A DNA stretch of 57,772 nucleotides from Chitinophagaceae bacterium (GTDB taxonomy: Bacteria > Bacteroidota > Bacteroidia > Chitinophagales > Chitinophagaceae): contig CANGBH010000011.1 of NCBI GenBank assembly GCA_947451935.1, positions 1-57,772 on the forward strand, read 5' to 3'. This document shows positions 35,838 to 42,541 of the stretch, piece after piece. The notes beneath the pieces were generated by a model that was not told the origin of the DNA, made no database searches, and saw nothing but the letters and a program-made list of their open reading frames with translations. The position numbers and the translations under genes were made by a program. Within the stretch, counting starts at the first letter, position 1; each line of letters begins with the position of its first letter.

Positions 35838-36737
35838 ATGCACATGAATGAAGCGAATCAGGAAGGAGCATCACCAAGGCCTAATAAGCTAAAAGATTAT
35901 TATCAGCTGATGAAGTTTACACTAAGCTTTACAGTTGTTTTCTCTTCAGTAGTTTGTTATCTCCTTGTTCCTGGAATTAAATTTGACTTCATTTCAGTTC
36001 TTTTACTTTTTGTAGGTGGTATGCTTGTAACAGGAGCAGCAAATGCCATAAACCAGATCGCAGAAAAGGAAACCGATGCGATAATGAAACGTACTGCATC
36101 GAGGCCTCTGGCTTCTGGCAGAATGAGTATGGATGAAGCAGCTACATTTTCTGTAGTGGCTGCTGTGTTCGGAATTTTCATTATTGGATTAAATTTCAAC
36201 TGGACTGCTGCTGGTATTTCTGCATTCAGTTTATTTTTATATGGGTTTATTTATACCCCATTAAAAAAAATTCACTCAATTGCAGTGTTGGTAGGGGCTA
36301 TTCCCGGTGCACTTCCTTGTTTAATTGGTTGGGCAGCAGGGGATCCGTCTTTAGGAGTTGGTGGATGGATTTTATTTACACTTCAATTCTTTTGGCAGTT
36401 TCCACATTTTTGGGCTATAGCCTGGGTTTCTCATGAAGACTATACCAAGGCAGGATTTAGATTATTGCCCTCAGCTGGTGGTCCAACAAAACACGCCGCA
36501 GTTCAAGCAATACTCTATTCAGTATTATTGATTCCTATAGGATATTTGCCTTTTGCATTTGGAATGAGTGGAATAGTGAGTATGGTGATTATTGCCCTTG
36601 CAAATTTAATTATGCTTTGGCAGTGTGTAAGATTGTTTAAAGAAATGGATGTTAAAGCTGCTCGTAGGGTAATGTTCGGTTCTTATATTTATCTTCCTGT
36701 GGTGTTATTGTCACTTTTAGCCAATAAACTCGGGTAA
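35838..36737 (+). CDS. cyoE: Protohaem IX farnesyltransferase (haem O synthase)
   Basis: 299 residues with about nine membrane helices of the UbiA prenyltransferase fold. The aspartate-rich site is NQIAEKETDAIMKRTASRPL. It farnesylates haem B to haem O, the precursor of the haem A in the oxidase encoded around it. A haem A synthase gene is not in the window. It is the ninth gene of the operon, 43 bp after ctaD. Confidence 0.95.
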   Translation: MHMNEANQEGASPRPNKLKDYYQLMKFTLSFTVVFSSVVCYLLVPGIKFDFISVLLLFVGGMLVTGAANAINQIAEKETDAIMKRTASRPLASGRMSMDEAATFSVVAAVFGIFIIGLNFNWTAAGISAFSLFLYGFIYTPLKKIHSIAVLVGAIPGALPCLIGWAAGDPSLGVGGWILFTLQFFWQFPHFWAIAWVSHEDYTKAGFRLLPSAGGPTKHAAVQAILYSVLLIPIGYLPFAFGMSGIVSMVIIALANLIMLWQCVRLFKEMDVKAARRVMFGSYIYLPVVLLSLLANKLG

Positions 36738-36746
36738 TAATAATAA

Positions 36747-37325
36747 ATGATGATAGACGTGTTGAGTGATCAAAAAAGAAAAATACATCCACATAAATTT
36801 ACGTTGTGGGTGGCAATTGGCAGTATCTTGATGATGTTCGCTGGATTAACTAGCGCTTTCATTGTGAAAAGAAGTCAAGCCAATTGGCTTATGTTGGAAA
36901 TACCAGTTATTTTTTGGTATTCAACTGCAGCGATTCTTTTTAGTAGTGTTGCCATACAGCTTTCCTTGAAAGCGTTGAAGCAACGAAATATGTTAGGGTA
37001 TAGAAGATGGTTAGTGATAACCGCAGTGCTTGGAATTATATTTCTTGTTTTACAAATTATTGGATTTATTCAGTTTGGAGATCAAGAGATTAAATTAATA
37101 GGAGCAGGATCAAATGCTTCTTATTCATTTTTACTAGCTATATCTGGTCTTCACGGACTACATGTACTAGGTGGAGTGATAACTTTGATCGTAATAGCAA
37201 TTAGGGCAGTTAGTATTTCCAATAGGAACTACAGTAGCGTGCCACTTGAAATTGCAGCAACGTATTGGCATTTTGTAGATGCATTGTGGATCTACTTATT
37301 TATATTTTTTAACTGGATGAAATAA
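36747..37325 (+). CDS. Haem-copper oxidase subunit III, first copy
   Basis: 192 residues with five membrane helices. The family end AATYWHFVDALWIYLFIFF and the LHGLHVLGGVITL helix are clear. It starts 9 bp after cyoE and precedes a second, longer subunit III gene. Two subunit III genes in a row are common in Bacteroidetes oxidase operons. Confidence 0.92.
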   Translation: MMIDVLSDQKRKIHPHKFTLWVAIGSILMMFAGLTSAFIVKRSQANWLMLEIPVIFWYSTAAILFSSVAIQLSLKALKQRNMLGYRRWLVITAVLGIIFLVLQIIGFIQFGDQEIKLIGAGSNASYSFLLAISGLHGLHVLGGVITLIVIAIRAVSISNRNYSSVPLEIAATYWHFVDALWIYLFIFFNWMK

Positions 37326-37362
37326 GTTCAGTTTAATTGAAACCTTAAAACAAGTTAACGAC

Positions 37363-38109
37363 ATGTCAACAGCCCAAGCACAAATGCAGACCAAATGGTG
37401 GAGTGGCGGTAAAAGTCCCTTCAACGTTGAATACGGTAAGCTAATGATGTGGTATTTCTTAATGAGTGATACCTTTACTTTTGGCGCATTCCTAATTTCT
37501 TATGGAACGATTCGTTTCAGCCAAAATTATTGGCCTGATCCAAACCAAGTGTTTAACGCATTCCCTTTTGCTGGTCATGCGAACTTGCCACTTGCATTTG
37601 TTAGTTTAATGACGTTCATTTTGATTGTGAGCTCGGTTACTATGGTGTTGGCAGTGCATGCTGGACATAAGAATGACAAACAAGGCGTAATCAAGTGGAT
37701 GATTTGGACCATATTAGGCGGTCTTGCTTTCTTGAGTTGTCAGGCTTGGGAATGGGCTCACCTTATTACTGGTGAACATGCTGTACTTATCAATGGACAA
37801 ATTCAGCATATAGGTACTACAGTTACCATGAACCCTTGGGGTCCAGCTGCTAATGTACCCATGATTGATGGTCATCATGTAACAACTACTGGTCCAGTTG
37901 CATTCGGAGGCTACTTTTTTGGTATCACCGGATTTCACGGATTTCACGTGTTATCAGGAGTAGTAATTAATATTGTCATGTTGATTATGGCAATCAATGG
38001 AACTTTTGAAAGAAAGGGACATTATTGGATGATTGAAAAGGCTGGTTTATACTGGCACTTTGTGGATTTAGTATGGGTATTTGTATTCCTTTGCTTCTAT
38101 CTGATTTAA
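37363..38109 (+). CDS. Haem-copper oxidase subunit III, second copy
   Basis: 248 residues. The core matches subunit III (FFGITGFHGFHVLSGVVINI; GLYWHFVDLVWVFVFLCFYL at the end), with an extra loop of about 45 residues between helices around GEHAVLINGQIQHIG. The paralogue 38 bp upstream lacks this loop. The two may form one stacked subunit III assembly; that is inference from their adjacency. Confidence 0.93.
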   Translation: MSTAQAQMQTKWWSGGKSPFNVEYGKLMMWYFLMSDTFTFGAFLISYGTIRFSQNYWPDPNQVFNAFPFAGHANLPLAFVSLMTFILIVSSVTMVLAVHAGHKNDKQGVIKWMIWTILGGLAFLSCQAWEWAHLITGEHAVLINGQIQHIGTTVTMNPWGPAANVPMIDGHHVTTTGPVAFGGYFFGITGFHGFHVLSGVVINIVMLIMAINGTFERKGHYWMIEKAGLYWHFVDLVWVFVFLCFYLI

Positions 38110-38132
38110 TTTAAATTTTTAAAAGTCTTACT

Positions 38133-38546
38133 ATGGAACATAGCGCTAGTTCAGAAATAACATTTCATCATGAAGCAGGTGGAGATGATTTTGTAAAAAA
38201 AATCATTAAAACAACTGTACTTCTATCAGTAATTACCATGATTGAATTGGGCCTCGGTCTTACTATGTATGCATTCCCGATAGCTGCAGGATTGAAATTG
38301 TTTTTGAAAGGAGTGATTGTCATTTTATCACTTGCAAAGGCATTTTATATCGTTGGGATTTTTATGCATCTTGGTGATGAGATTAAAAATCTTATCATGA
38401 CCATTTGTGTTCCTTTGATGCTATTCATATGGTTTATTGCAGCATTCTTAATGGATGGTAATTCTTGGAAAAATTTGAGAAATTCTCGCGGCAAATCTAT
38501 TGTACCAATCGAACAACATAGCCCTGCTGCAGAAGGACATCATTAG
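38133..38546 (+). CDS. Cytochrome c oxidase subunit IV family protein
   Basis: 137 residues with three membrane helices (TVLLSVITMIELGLGLTMY, GVIVILSLAKAFYIVGIFM, LMLFIWFIAAFLMDG), preceded by a short charged N-terminus. This is the prokaryotic subunit IV family (DUF-type COX4). It is the last gene of the operon; a strong terminator follows 21 bp later. Confidence 0.88.
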   Translation: MEHSASSEITFHHEAGGDDFVKKIIKTTVLLSVITMIELGLGLTMYAFPIAAGLKLFLKGVIVILSLAKAFYIVGIFMHLGDEIKNLIMTICVPLMLFIWFIAAFLMDGNSWKNLRNSRGKSIVPIEQHSPAAEGHH

Positions 38547-38567
38547 AAATTAGTTTAATTTCACCTG

Positions 38568-38606
38568 AAGCATCGTTATGGATTAAACCTTAATGATGCT
38601 TTTTTG
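38568..38606 (+). terminator. Rho-independent terminator after the respiratory operon
   Basis: An 11-bp stem (aagcatcgtta at 38568-38578, taatgatgctt at 38591-38601, one G-U pair) with a 12-nt loop is followed by a run of T residues. It separates the operon from the Sco gene, which starts 18 bp later and may be reached by partial readthrough. Confidence 0.9.
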
Positions 38607-38623
38607 TTTATACATTACGCATA

Positions 38624-39322
38624 ATGAAAAAAAGAACATTCGTCGCTTTTCTTGTTGTACTTATATTGCCAGTTGTCAGCTATTTTATAGTTAACAGTTA
38701 TAGCAAAGATGCGATTGCTATGCCTAGGCACTATTTTTATGATACCGTGGTTACAAAATTGCAAAATGGAAAGCCAGTAGATGATACAATCTGGCATAAG
38801 ATTAAGTCTTTTAAATTGCTCAATCAATTTGGTGATTCTGTTGGCATAGATGATTGGGGAGGTAAAATAATAGTGGCTAATTTTTTCTTTACTTCTTGCC
38901 CTTCAATTTGCCCAACCCTCACTCGAAATATGAAAATGCTTCAGACGGCTTTTATTAAGACGGACACAATAGTTCGATTTATTTCTTTTACTGTAGATCC
39001 TTCGAGGGACACAGTTCAAAAAATAAAAGCATTTGGTGACAAATATGGTATTAATCACGATACATGGTGGATGCTGACTGGCCCCAAAAAAGAAATTTAT
39101 GATATAGCTTTTAATGAGTTTAAAGTATATGCTAACTCTGTTGAAAAGGTAGATTCAAGTTTTATTCATACGGATAAATTTATTCTCATCGATAGAGATA
39201 AAGTAGTTAGAGGTTTTTATGATGGACTTGATAGTAATCATTTGGATCAGTTGATTAAGGATATTGTCTTGTTGAATATGGAGCGAGACAAAAAAAGAAA
39301 AAGAAATTTATTCAGAAAATAA
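38624..39322 (+). CDS. SCO/SenC family copper chaperone for oxidase assembly
   Basis: 232 residues. A single N-terminal membrane helix anchors a thioredoxin-like domain with the copper site CPSIC (Cys92 and Cys96) and the third ligand His182 (FIHTDKF). Sco proteins deliver copper to CuA of subunit II, here ctaC of the operon upstream. The gene is separated from that operon by a terminator and is followed 10 bp later by the DUF420 gene. Confidence 0.94.
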   Translation: MKKRTFVAFLVVLILPVVSYFIVNSYSKDAIAMPRHYFYDTVVTKLQNGKPVDDTIWHKIKSFKLLNQFGDSVGIDDWGGKIIVANFFFTSCPSICPTLTRNMKMLQTAFIKTDTIVRFISFTVDPSRDTVQKIKAFGDKYGINHDTWWMLTGPKKEIYDIAFNEFKVYANSVEKVDSSFIHTDKFILIDRDKVVRGFYDGLDSNHLDQLIKDIVLLNMERDKKRKRNLFRK

Positions 39323-39332
39323 ATGTAAAACT

Positions 39333-39875
39333 ATGTTAGAAGCAAGTATCAAAAAAAACGACAAAAAAGCCACCCTATTAATTTTTATTTTTTCAGCAAT
39401 TGTTTTTGTAGCTGTAGTCTTTTTGTCTAGGATTAAGCTTGAAGTTGAACTGCCATTTAATGTACATGTATTTGCCAAGATCAATGCTGTTATCAATTCA
39501 TTGGTTTCATTTTTATTGCTGGTAGGTTTGTTGTCAGTTAAAAGGGGGAATTATAGGTTACATAAAAAAGTTATGATCACTGCAATGGTACTTTCACTCC
39601 TATTTTTGGTTTCATATATTTGTCACCATCTTTTTTCAGATTCAACTTCTTATGGCGGGGATGGCTTTGTAAAGGGGATATATTATTTTATTCTAATAAC
39701 GCACATTATATTGGCCGCAATAATTTTGCCTTTCATTCTTTTTACTTCATACAGGGCTTTAGTGGCGGAGTGGCCTGGCCATCGTAAGCTAGCAAAAATT
39801 ACTTGGCCTATCTGGTTTTATGTATCTGTTACCGGGGTAATTGTATATTGGATGATTAGTCCATATTATGTGTAG
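39333..39875 (+). CDS. DUF420 family membrane protein
   Basis: 180 residues with five membrane helices. Motifs include NAVINSLVSFLLLVGLLSV, RLHKKVMITAMVLSLLFLVS, YHLFSD-like CHHLFSD and HIILAAIILPFIL. DUF420 proteins accompany Sco and oxidase genes in many bacteria and are thought to help oxidase assembly; the exact role is unknown. It ends shortly before the convergent alkyltransferase-like gene. Confidence 0.88.
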   Translation: MLEASIKKNDKKATLLIFIFSAIVFVAVVFLSRIKLEVELPFNVHVFAKINAVINSLVSFLLLVGLLSVKRGNYRLHKKVMITAMVLSLLFLVSYICHHLFSDSTSYGGDGFVKGIYYFILITHIILAAIILPFILFTSYRALVAEWPGHRKLAKITWPIWFYVSVTGVIVYWMISPYYV

Positions 39876-39915
39876 TGCCTGAAAAAAAACCGATAGCCTA
39901 TATCCTTTTTACAGT

Positions 39916-40287
39916 CTATAACAATTCTTGTTCTGGATCCCAATACCTTTTTTTAAATTCAACGACTTTATCATCTACTACTTGTACCCCGTCTTTTTCG
40001 AGTAATTCTTGCATTTTTGTTGGAGTAGCAAAGTGGTGTTTTCCTGTGAGTAAGCCATTTCTGTTTACAACTCGTTGTGCGGGTATCGGTGGTTTTACGC
40101 CGTGGGAGGCATTCATTGCCCACCCAACCATTCGTGAAGAAAGACCAGACCCTAAATATTTTGCTATGCTTCCGTAATTTGTGACCCTACCTTTAGGTAT
40201 TTGCCGAACTACATCAAATACATCTTCGAAGAAATTTCTATTATTTGGGATTGTAGGTTTATCGATTTTGTTCGATTTTGATTTCAT
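39916..40287 (-). CDS. Alkyltransferase-like protein (MGMT family, active-site Cys absent)
   Basis: 123 residues, one MGMT DNA-binding domain: FFEDVFDVVRQIPKGRVTNY, GSIAKYLG, RMVGWAMNAS. The active-site motif that is PCHR in true methyltransferases reads PAQR (IPAQRVVNRNG), so it cannot accept an alkyl group. Alkyltransferase-like proteins of this kind bind O6-alkylguanine and hand it to nucleotide-excision repair. The start overlaps the end of the DUF5522 gene by 29 bp, in a three-gene run with trmB. Confidence 0.9.
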   Translation of the reverse strand: MKSKSNKIDKPTIPNNRNFFEDVFDVVRQIPKGRVTNYGSIAKYLGSGLSSRMVGWAMNASHGVKPPIPAQRVVNRNGLLTGKHHFATPTKMQELLEKDGVQVVDDKVVEFKKRYWDPEQELL

Positions 40288-40462
40288 CCCTTACTGTTTT
40301 TTTAAGTATAGATCGTTTTGGTTCAGGTACATTTATATGATCATATGGGCAATTAATACATCCATTTCCACAGCATTTTCCATTTTCCAAATGGTATAGA
40401 GCAGTCAGTACCATATATCCATGTTCGTTGTAATTAAAATGTTTGCCCTCAATTAGTTTCAT
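40259..40462 (-). CDS. DUF5522 small protein with cysteine motif
   Basis: 67 residues. The conserved core GKCCGNGCINCPYDH has four cysteines that could bind a metal or an Fe-S cluster. The family is a small, uncharacterised one of bacteria. The gene overlaps trmB by 14 bp at its start and the alkyltransferase-like gene by 29 bp at its end, which argues that it is translated. Confidence 0.85.
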   Translation of the reverse strand: MKLIEGKHFNYNEHGYMVLTALYHLENGKCCGNGCINCPYDHINVPEPKRSILKKTVRDEIKIEQNR

Positions 40463-41186
40463 ATTCAGTCTGTTCTTCCGTGGTCTTTTTTTCTATTAAT
40501 TTCACTTGTTCTAAAAGCCAGTCATCTTTTGAAGCATCAAGGTCACCCAGTATTGAAAATTTAAGATAGTGTACCCTGTTGCTCTTTGCTATGTCTAAAC
40601 TTTCATAATGTGTCCTAATTTGTAATGCTTTATTATCAGGTAATTCCTTGTTTACATCGTTGCTGTCTTCATGCAATGTCAATCCATATGCCTCGATCAC
40701 TAGTTTTGTGAATCTATACAAAACAGGAGAATCTGTCTTTAGATGTATATAACCGCCCGGGCGTAGTATTTGTTTATATTTTCTAAGAAAAATAGGATGG
40801 GTCAGTCTGTTTTTTGTTTTTGAAATTCTAAGTTGAGGGTCAGGGAAAGGGAGCCATATTTCCTCTACTTCATCAGGAGCAAAGTAGGCATTAATCATAC
40901 CAATTTGGGAACGAAGAAATGCAACATGTTTCATCGATTGTTCAAGCGCTTTTTTTGCTCCAACCCAGATTCTATTTCCTTTTACATCTACTCCTATAAA
41001 ATTCTTATCGGCGGATTGTTGCCCTAACCCTATGGAGTATTCACCTTTACCACAAGCTAATTCTACAATAATGGGATTTGAGTTATTGAAATATTCATGC
41101 CATTTTCCAGCAGTTCCTTCGGGGTATTGAAGGACATTCTTAAACGTTGTGATTTCGGCAAAGCGAATAAGTTTTTTTTGAGCCAT
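40449..41186 (-). CDS. trmB: tRNA (guanine-N7-)-methyltransferase
   Basis: 245 residues. It methylates G46 of tRNA to m7G. SAM-binding motif I is VELACGKGEYSIGL; the family motif LPFPDPQLRISKTKNRLTHP and the following FLRKYKQILRPGGYIHLKTD are present. It starts at the ATG at 41186. A TAACTTTG box nearly abuts the start, which would give a very short leader. It is the first gene of the trmB-DUF5522-ATL run. Confidence 0.94.
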   Translation of the reverse strand: MAQKKLIRFAEITTFKNVLQYPEGTAGKWHEYFNNSNPIIVELACGKGEYSIGLGQQSADKNFIGVDVKGNRIWVGAKKALEQSMKHVAFLRSQIGMINAYFAPDEVEEIWLPFPDPQLRISKTKNRLTHPIFLRKYKQILRPGGYIHLKTDSPVLYRFTKLVIEAYGLTLHEDSNDVNKELPDNKALQIRTHYESLDIAKSNRVHYLKFSILGDLDASKDDWLLEQVKLIEKKTTEEQTEYETN

Positions 41187-41194
41187 ATTGCTTA

Positions 41195-41202
41195 CAAAGT
41201 TA
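41195..41202 (-). promoter_or_regulatory. Candidate -7 promoter box for trmB
   Basis: TAACTTTG on the minus strand fits TAnnTTTG and ends 9 bp before the trmB ATG, which would make the mRNA almost leaderless. No -33 TTG is evident at the right distance, so this is a weak call. Confidence 0.3.
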
Positions 41203-41381
41203 AATCATGAAATGCTATTCCTATTACTTTTTGTATTTATAATAATATATTCTTAAATGATGATTTACACGTTTTGCAAGTGTATTAATCTTCATTAATT
41301 CTGTTTACTTCCACTTACCTATATTTTCTGGCTGCTTTACTTTCATACTGCAGGAGCCCGTAAGCTGTTGCTGTGATTTGG

Positions 41382-41396
41382 CATAACACCCGCCGG
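41382..41396. repeat. Left arm of a 15-bp inverted repeat flanking the small secreted protein gene
   Basis: The sequence cataacacccgccgg occurs here and, exactly inverted, at 41743-41757. It lies 31 bp upstream of the 103-residue gene and is strikingly GC-rich in an AT-rich region. See the right arm. Confidence 0.9.
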
Positions 41397-41426
41397 TCTA
41401 TTATTTAACTTTTAAAAATTATCATA

Positions 41427-41738
41427 ATGAAGAGATTAATCATTGTATTGTGTTTTGTAACTACAGGCCTTATGAGCATGGCCACAGAGAAGTCTGGCAT
41501 AAAAAATAGTTCTGATTTTTCAGAGTTAAGTGATTTTCGTAATAATGGAGTGCAGTTAGACATTGATAAGGCGCAGATTGAAAATTGTACAGTAACGCTT
41601 AAGGCTTCTGTTTTTTTAGGATTTTTTTCGATTGAAGTTAGTTGTTCTGGTACGGGGTCTACATGTCAGATAGCGACGCAAAAGGCAACCTCTTGCCTTA
41701 ACACTGCAATTAATACCGTGAAAAAGAGTGTAACGTAA
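41427..41738 (+). CDS. Small secreted cysteine-containing protein next to a GLPGLI locus
   Basis: 103 residues, not a family I recognise. A signal peptide (MKRLIIVLCFVTTGLMSMA) is followed by a low-complexity N/S/D stretch and a C-terminal part with four cysteines: IENCTVTLKASVFLGFFSIEV, split as ENC, VSCSGTG, STCQ and SCLN. It could be cleaved into a small disulfide-bonded peptide. It is flanked by an exact 15-bp inverted repeat and followed by GLPGLI and outer-membrane barrel genes in the same direction, so it may be a peptide that these handle; this is inference. Confidence 0.75.
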   Translation: MKRLIIVLCFVTTGLMSMATEKSGIKNSSDFSELSDFRNNGVQLDIDKAQIENCTVTLKASVFLGFFSIEVSCSGTGSTCQIATQKATSCLNTAINTVKKSVT

Positions 41739-41742
41739 AAAT

Positions 41743-41757
41743 CCGGCGGGTGTTATG
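41743..41757. repeat. Right arm of the 15-bp inverted repeat
   Basis: Reads ccggcgggtgttatg, the exact reverse complement of 41382-41396. It starts 4 bp after the stop of the small protein gene and is followed by a short T run. The two arms enclose the whole gene (346 bp between them). They could be binding sites, or pair in the transcript; no target-site duplication is visible outside them. Confidence 0.9.
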
Positions 41758-41784
41758 TATTTTTTTACTCTTAAATATACAATT

Positions 41785-42540
41785 ATGAAATACGTGTTGA
41801 CTTTTATTATTAGTATAGTTTCATTTAGTAGCCATGCACAAGAAAATGATAAGGCTTATGTTGTTCGCTATCAAGGAATTTTTAATTCCTTATTTGAGCG
41901 GAGTAACAATAGTCGTGAAATAACTGCAACTTTATTTATCCAGGGTGATCGATCATTGTTTACTATGAAAGAAAATGGCAGTGAAGTAGTTGACCCTTCT
42001 AACATTGCAATAAATCTTTCGCCAGATAGTTTATTTACGGTGTATAAGGATATCGAATCCAACTCGCTTGTATTTGATTTTATGGATTTAAATCAACGTC
42101 CTCTATATTTTGCCGATACACTTTACCCGATGCAGTGGGAAATTAAAGATGTAGAAAAAAGTATTCATGGCATTTTATGTAAGCAAGCAATAACATCTTT
42201 CAAAGGGAGAAATTATACTGCTTGGTTTGCACCAACCCTTCCTATTTCAAATGGTCCTTGGAAGTTGGGCGGATTGCCAGGATTGATACTTGAGGCATAT
42301 GATGATGAGATGCAGTGGAATCTAACATTTGACTCCATGGAGCAAACTAAACCTATGACTTTCACTCGATATGATCGAATCATTTCAAGTGGGATTAAAG
42401 GGTATGATGGATTTACTGACTATTTGAAAAAAATGCATACTAGGCTCCAGCATGCATTTTCTGCTCAAGCAACTGGTGATTGTCTGACCTGTGATACTAA
42501 ATCAGTTGTCAAATTATATTCTTGGGAAAAAATTAACTGA
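41785..42540 (+). CDS. GLPGLI family protein
   Basis: 251 residues from the ATG at 41785 (signal peptide MKYVLTFIISIVSFSSHA). The open frame extends ten codons upstream without any sign of use. The family signature is PWKLGGLPGLILEAYDD near residue 160, with the preceding YTAWFAPTLPISNG. GLPGLI proteins are exported, of unknown function, and usually sit beside a TonB-type barrel; here the barrel gene begins 2 bp after the stop. The sequence is AT-rich, like the barrel. Confidence 0.9.
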   Translation: MKYVLTFIISIVSFSSHAQENDKAYVVRYQGIFNSLFERSNNSREITATLFIQGDRSLFTMKENGSEVVDPSNIAINLSPDSLFTVYKDIESNSLVFDFMDLNQRPLYFADTLYPMQWEIKDVEKSIHGILCKQAITSFKGRNYTAWFAPTLPISNGPWKLGGLPGLILEAYDDEMQWNLTFDSMEQTKPMTFTRYDRIISSGIKGYDGFTDYLKKMHTRLQHAFSAQATGDCLTCDTKSVVKLYSWEKIN

Positions 42541-42541
42541 T

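Noticed and set aside
41382-41757. The inverted repeat as terminal repeats of a transposon
   Set aside because: No transposase lies between the arms and I see no target-site duplication outside them; kept only as one possible explanation.
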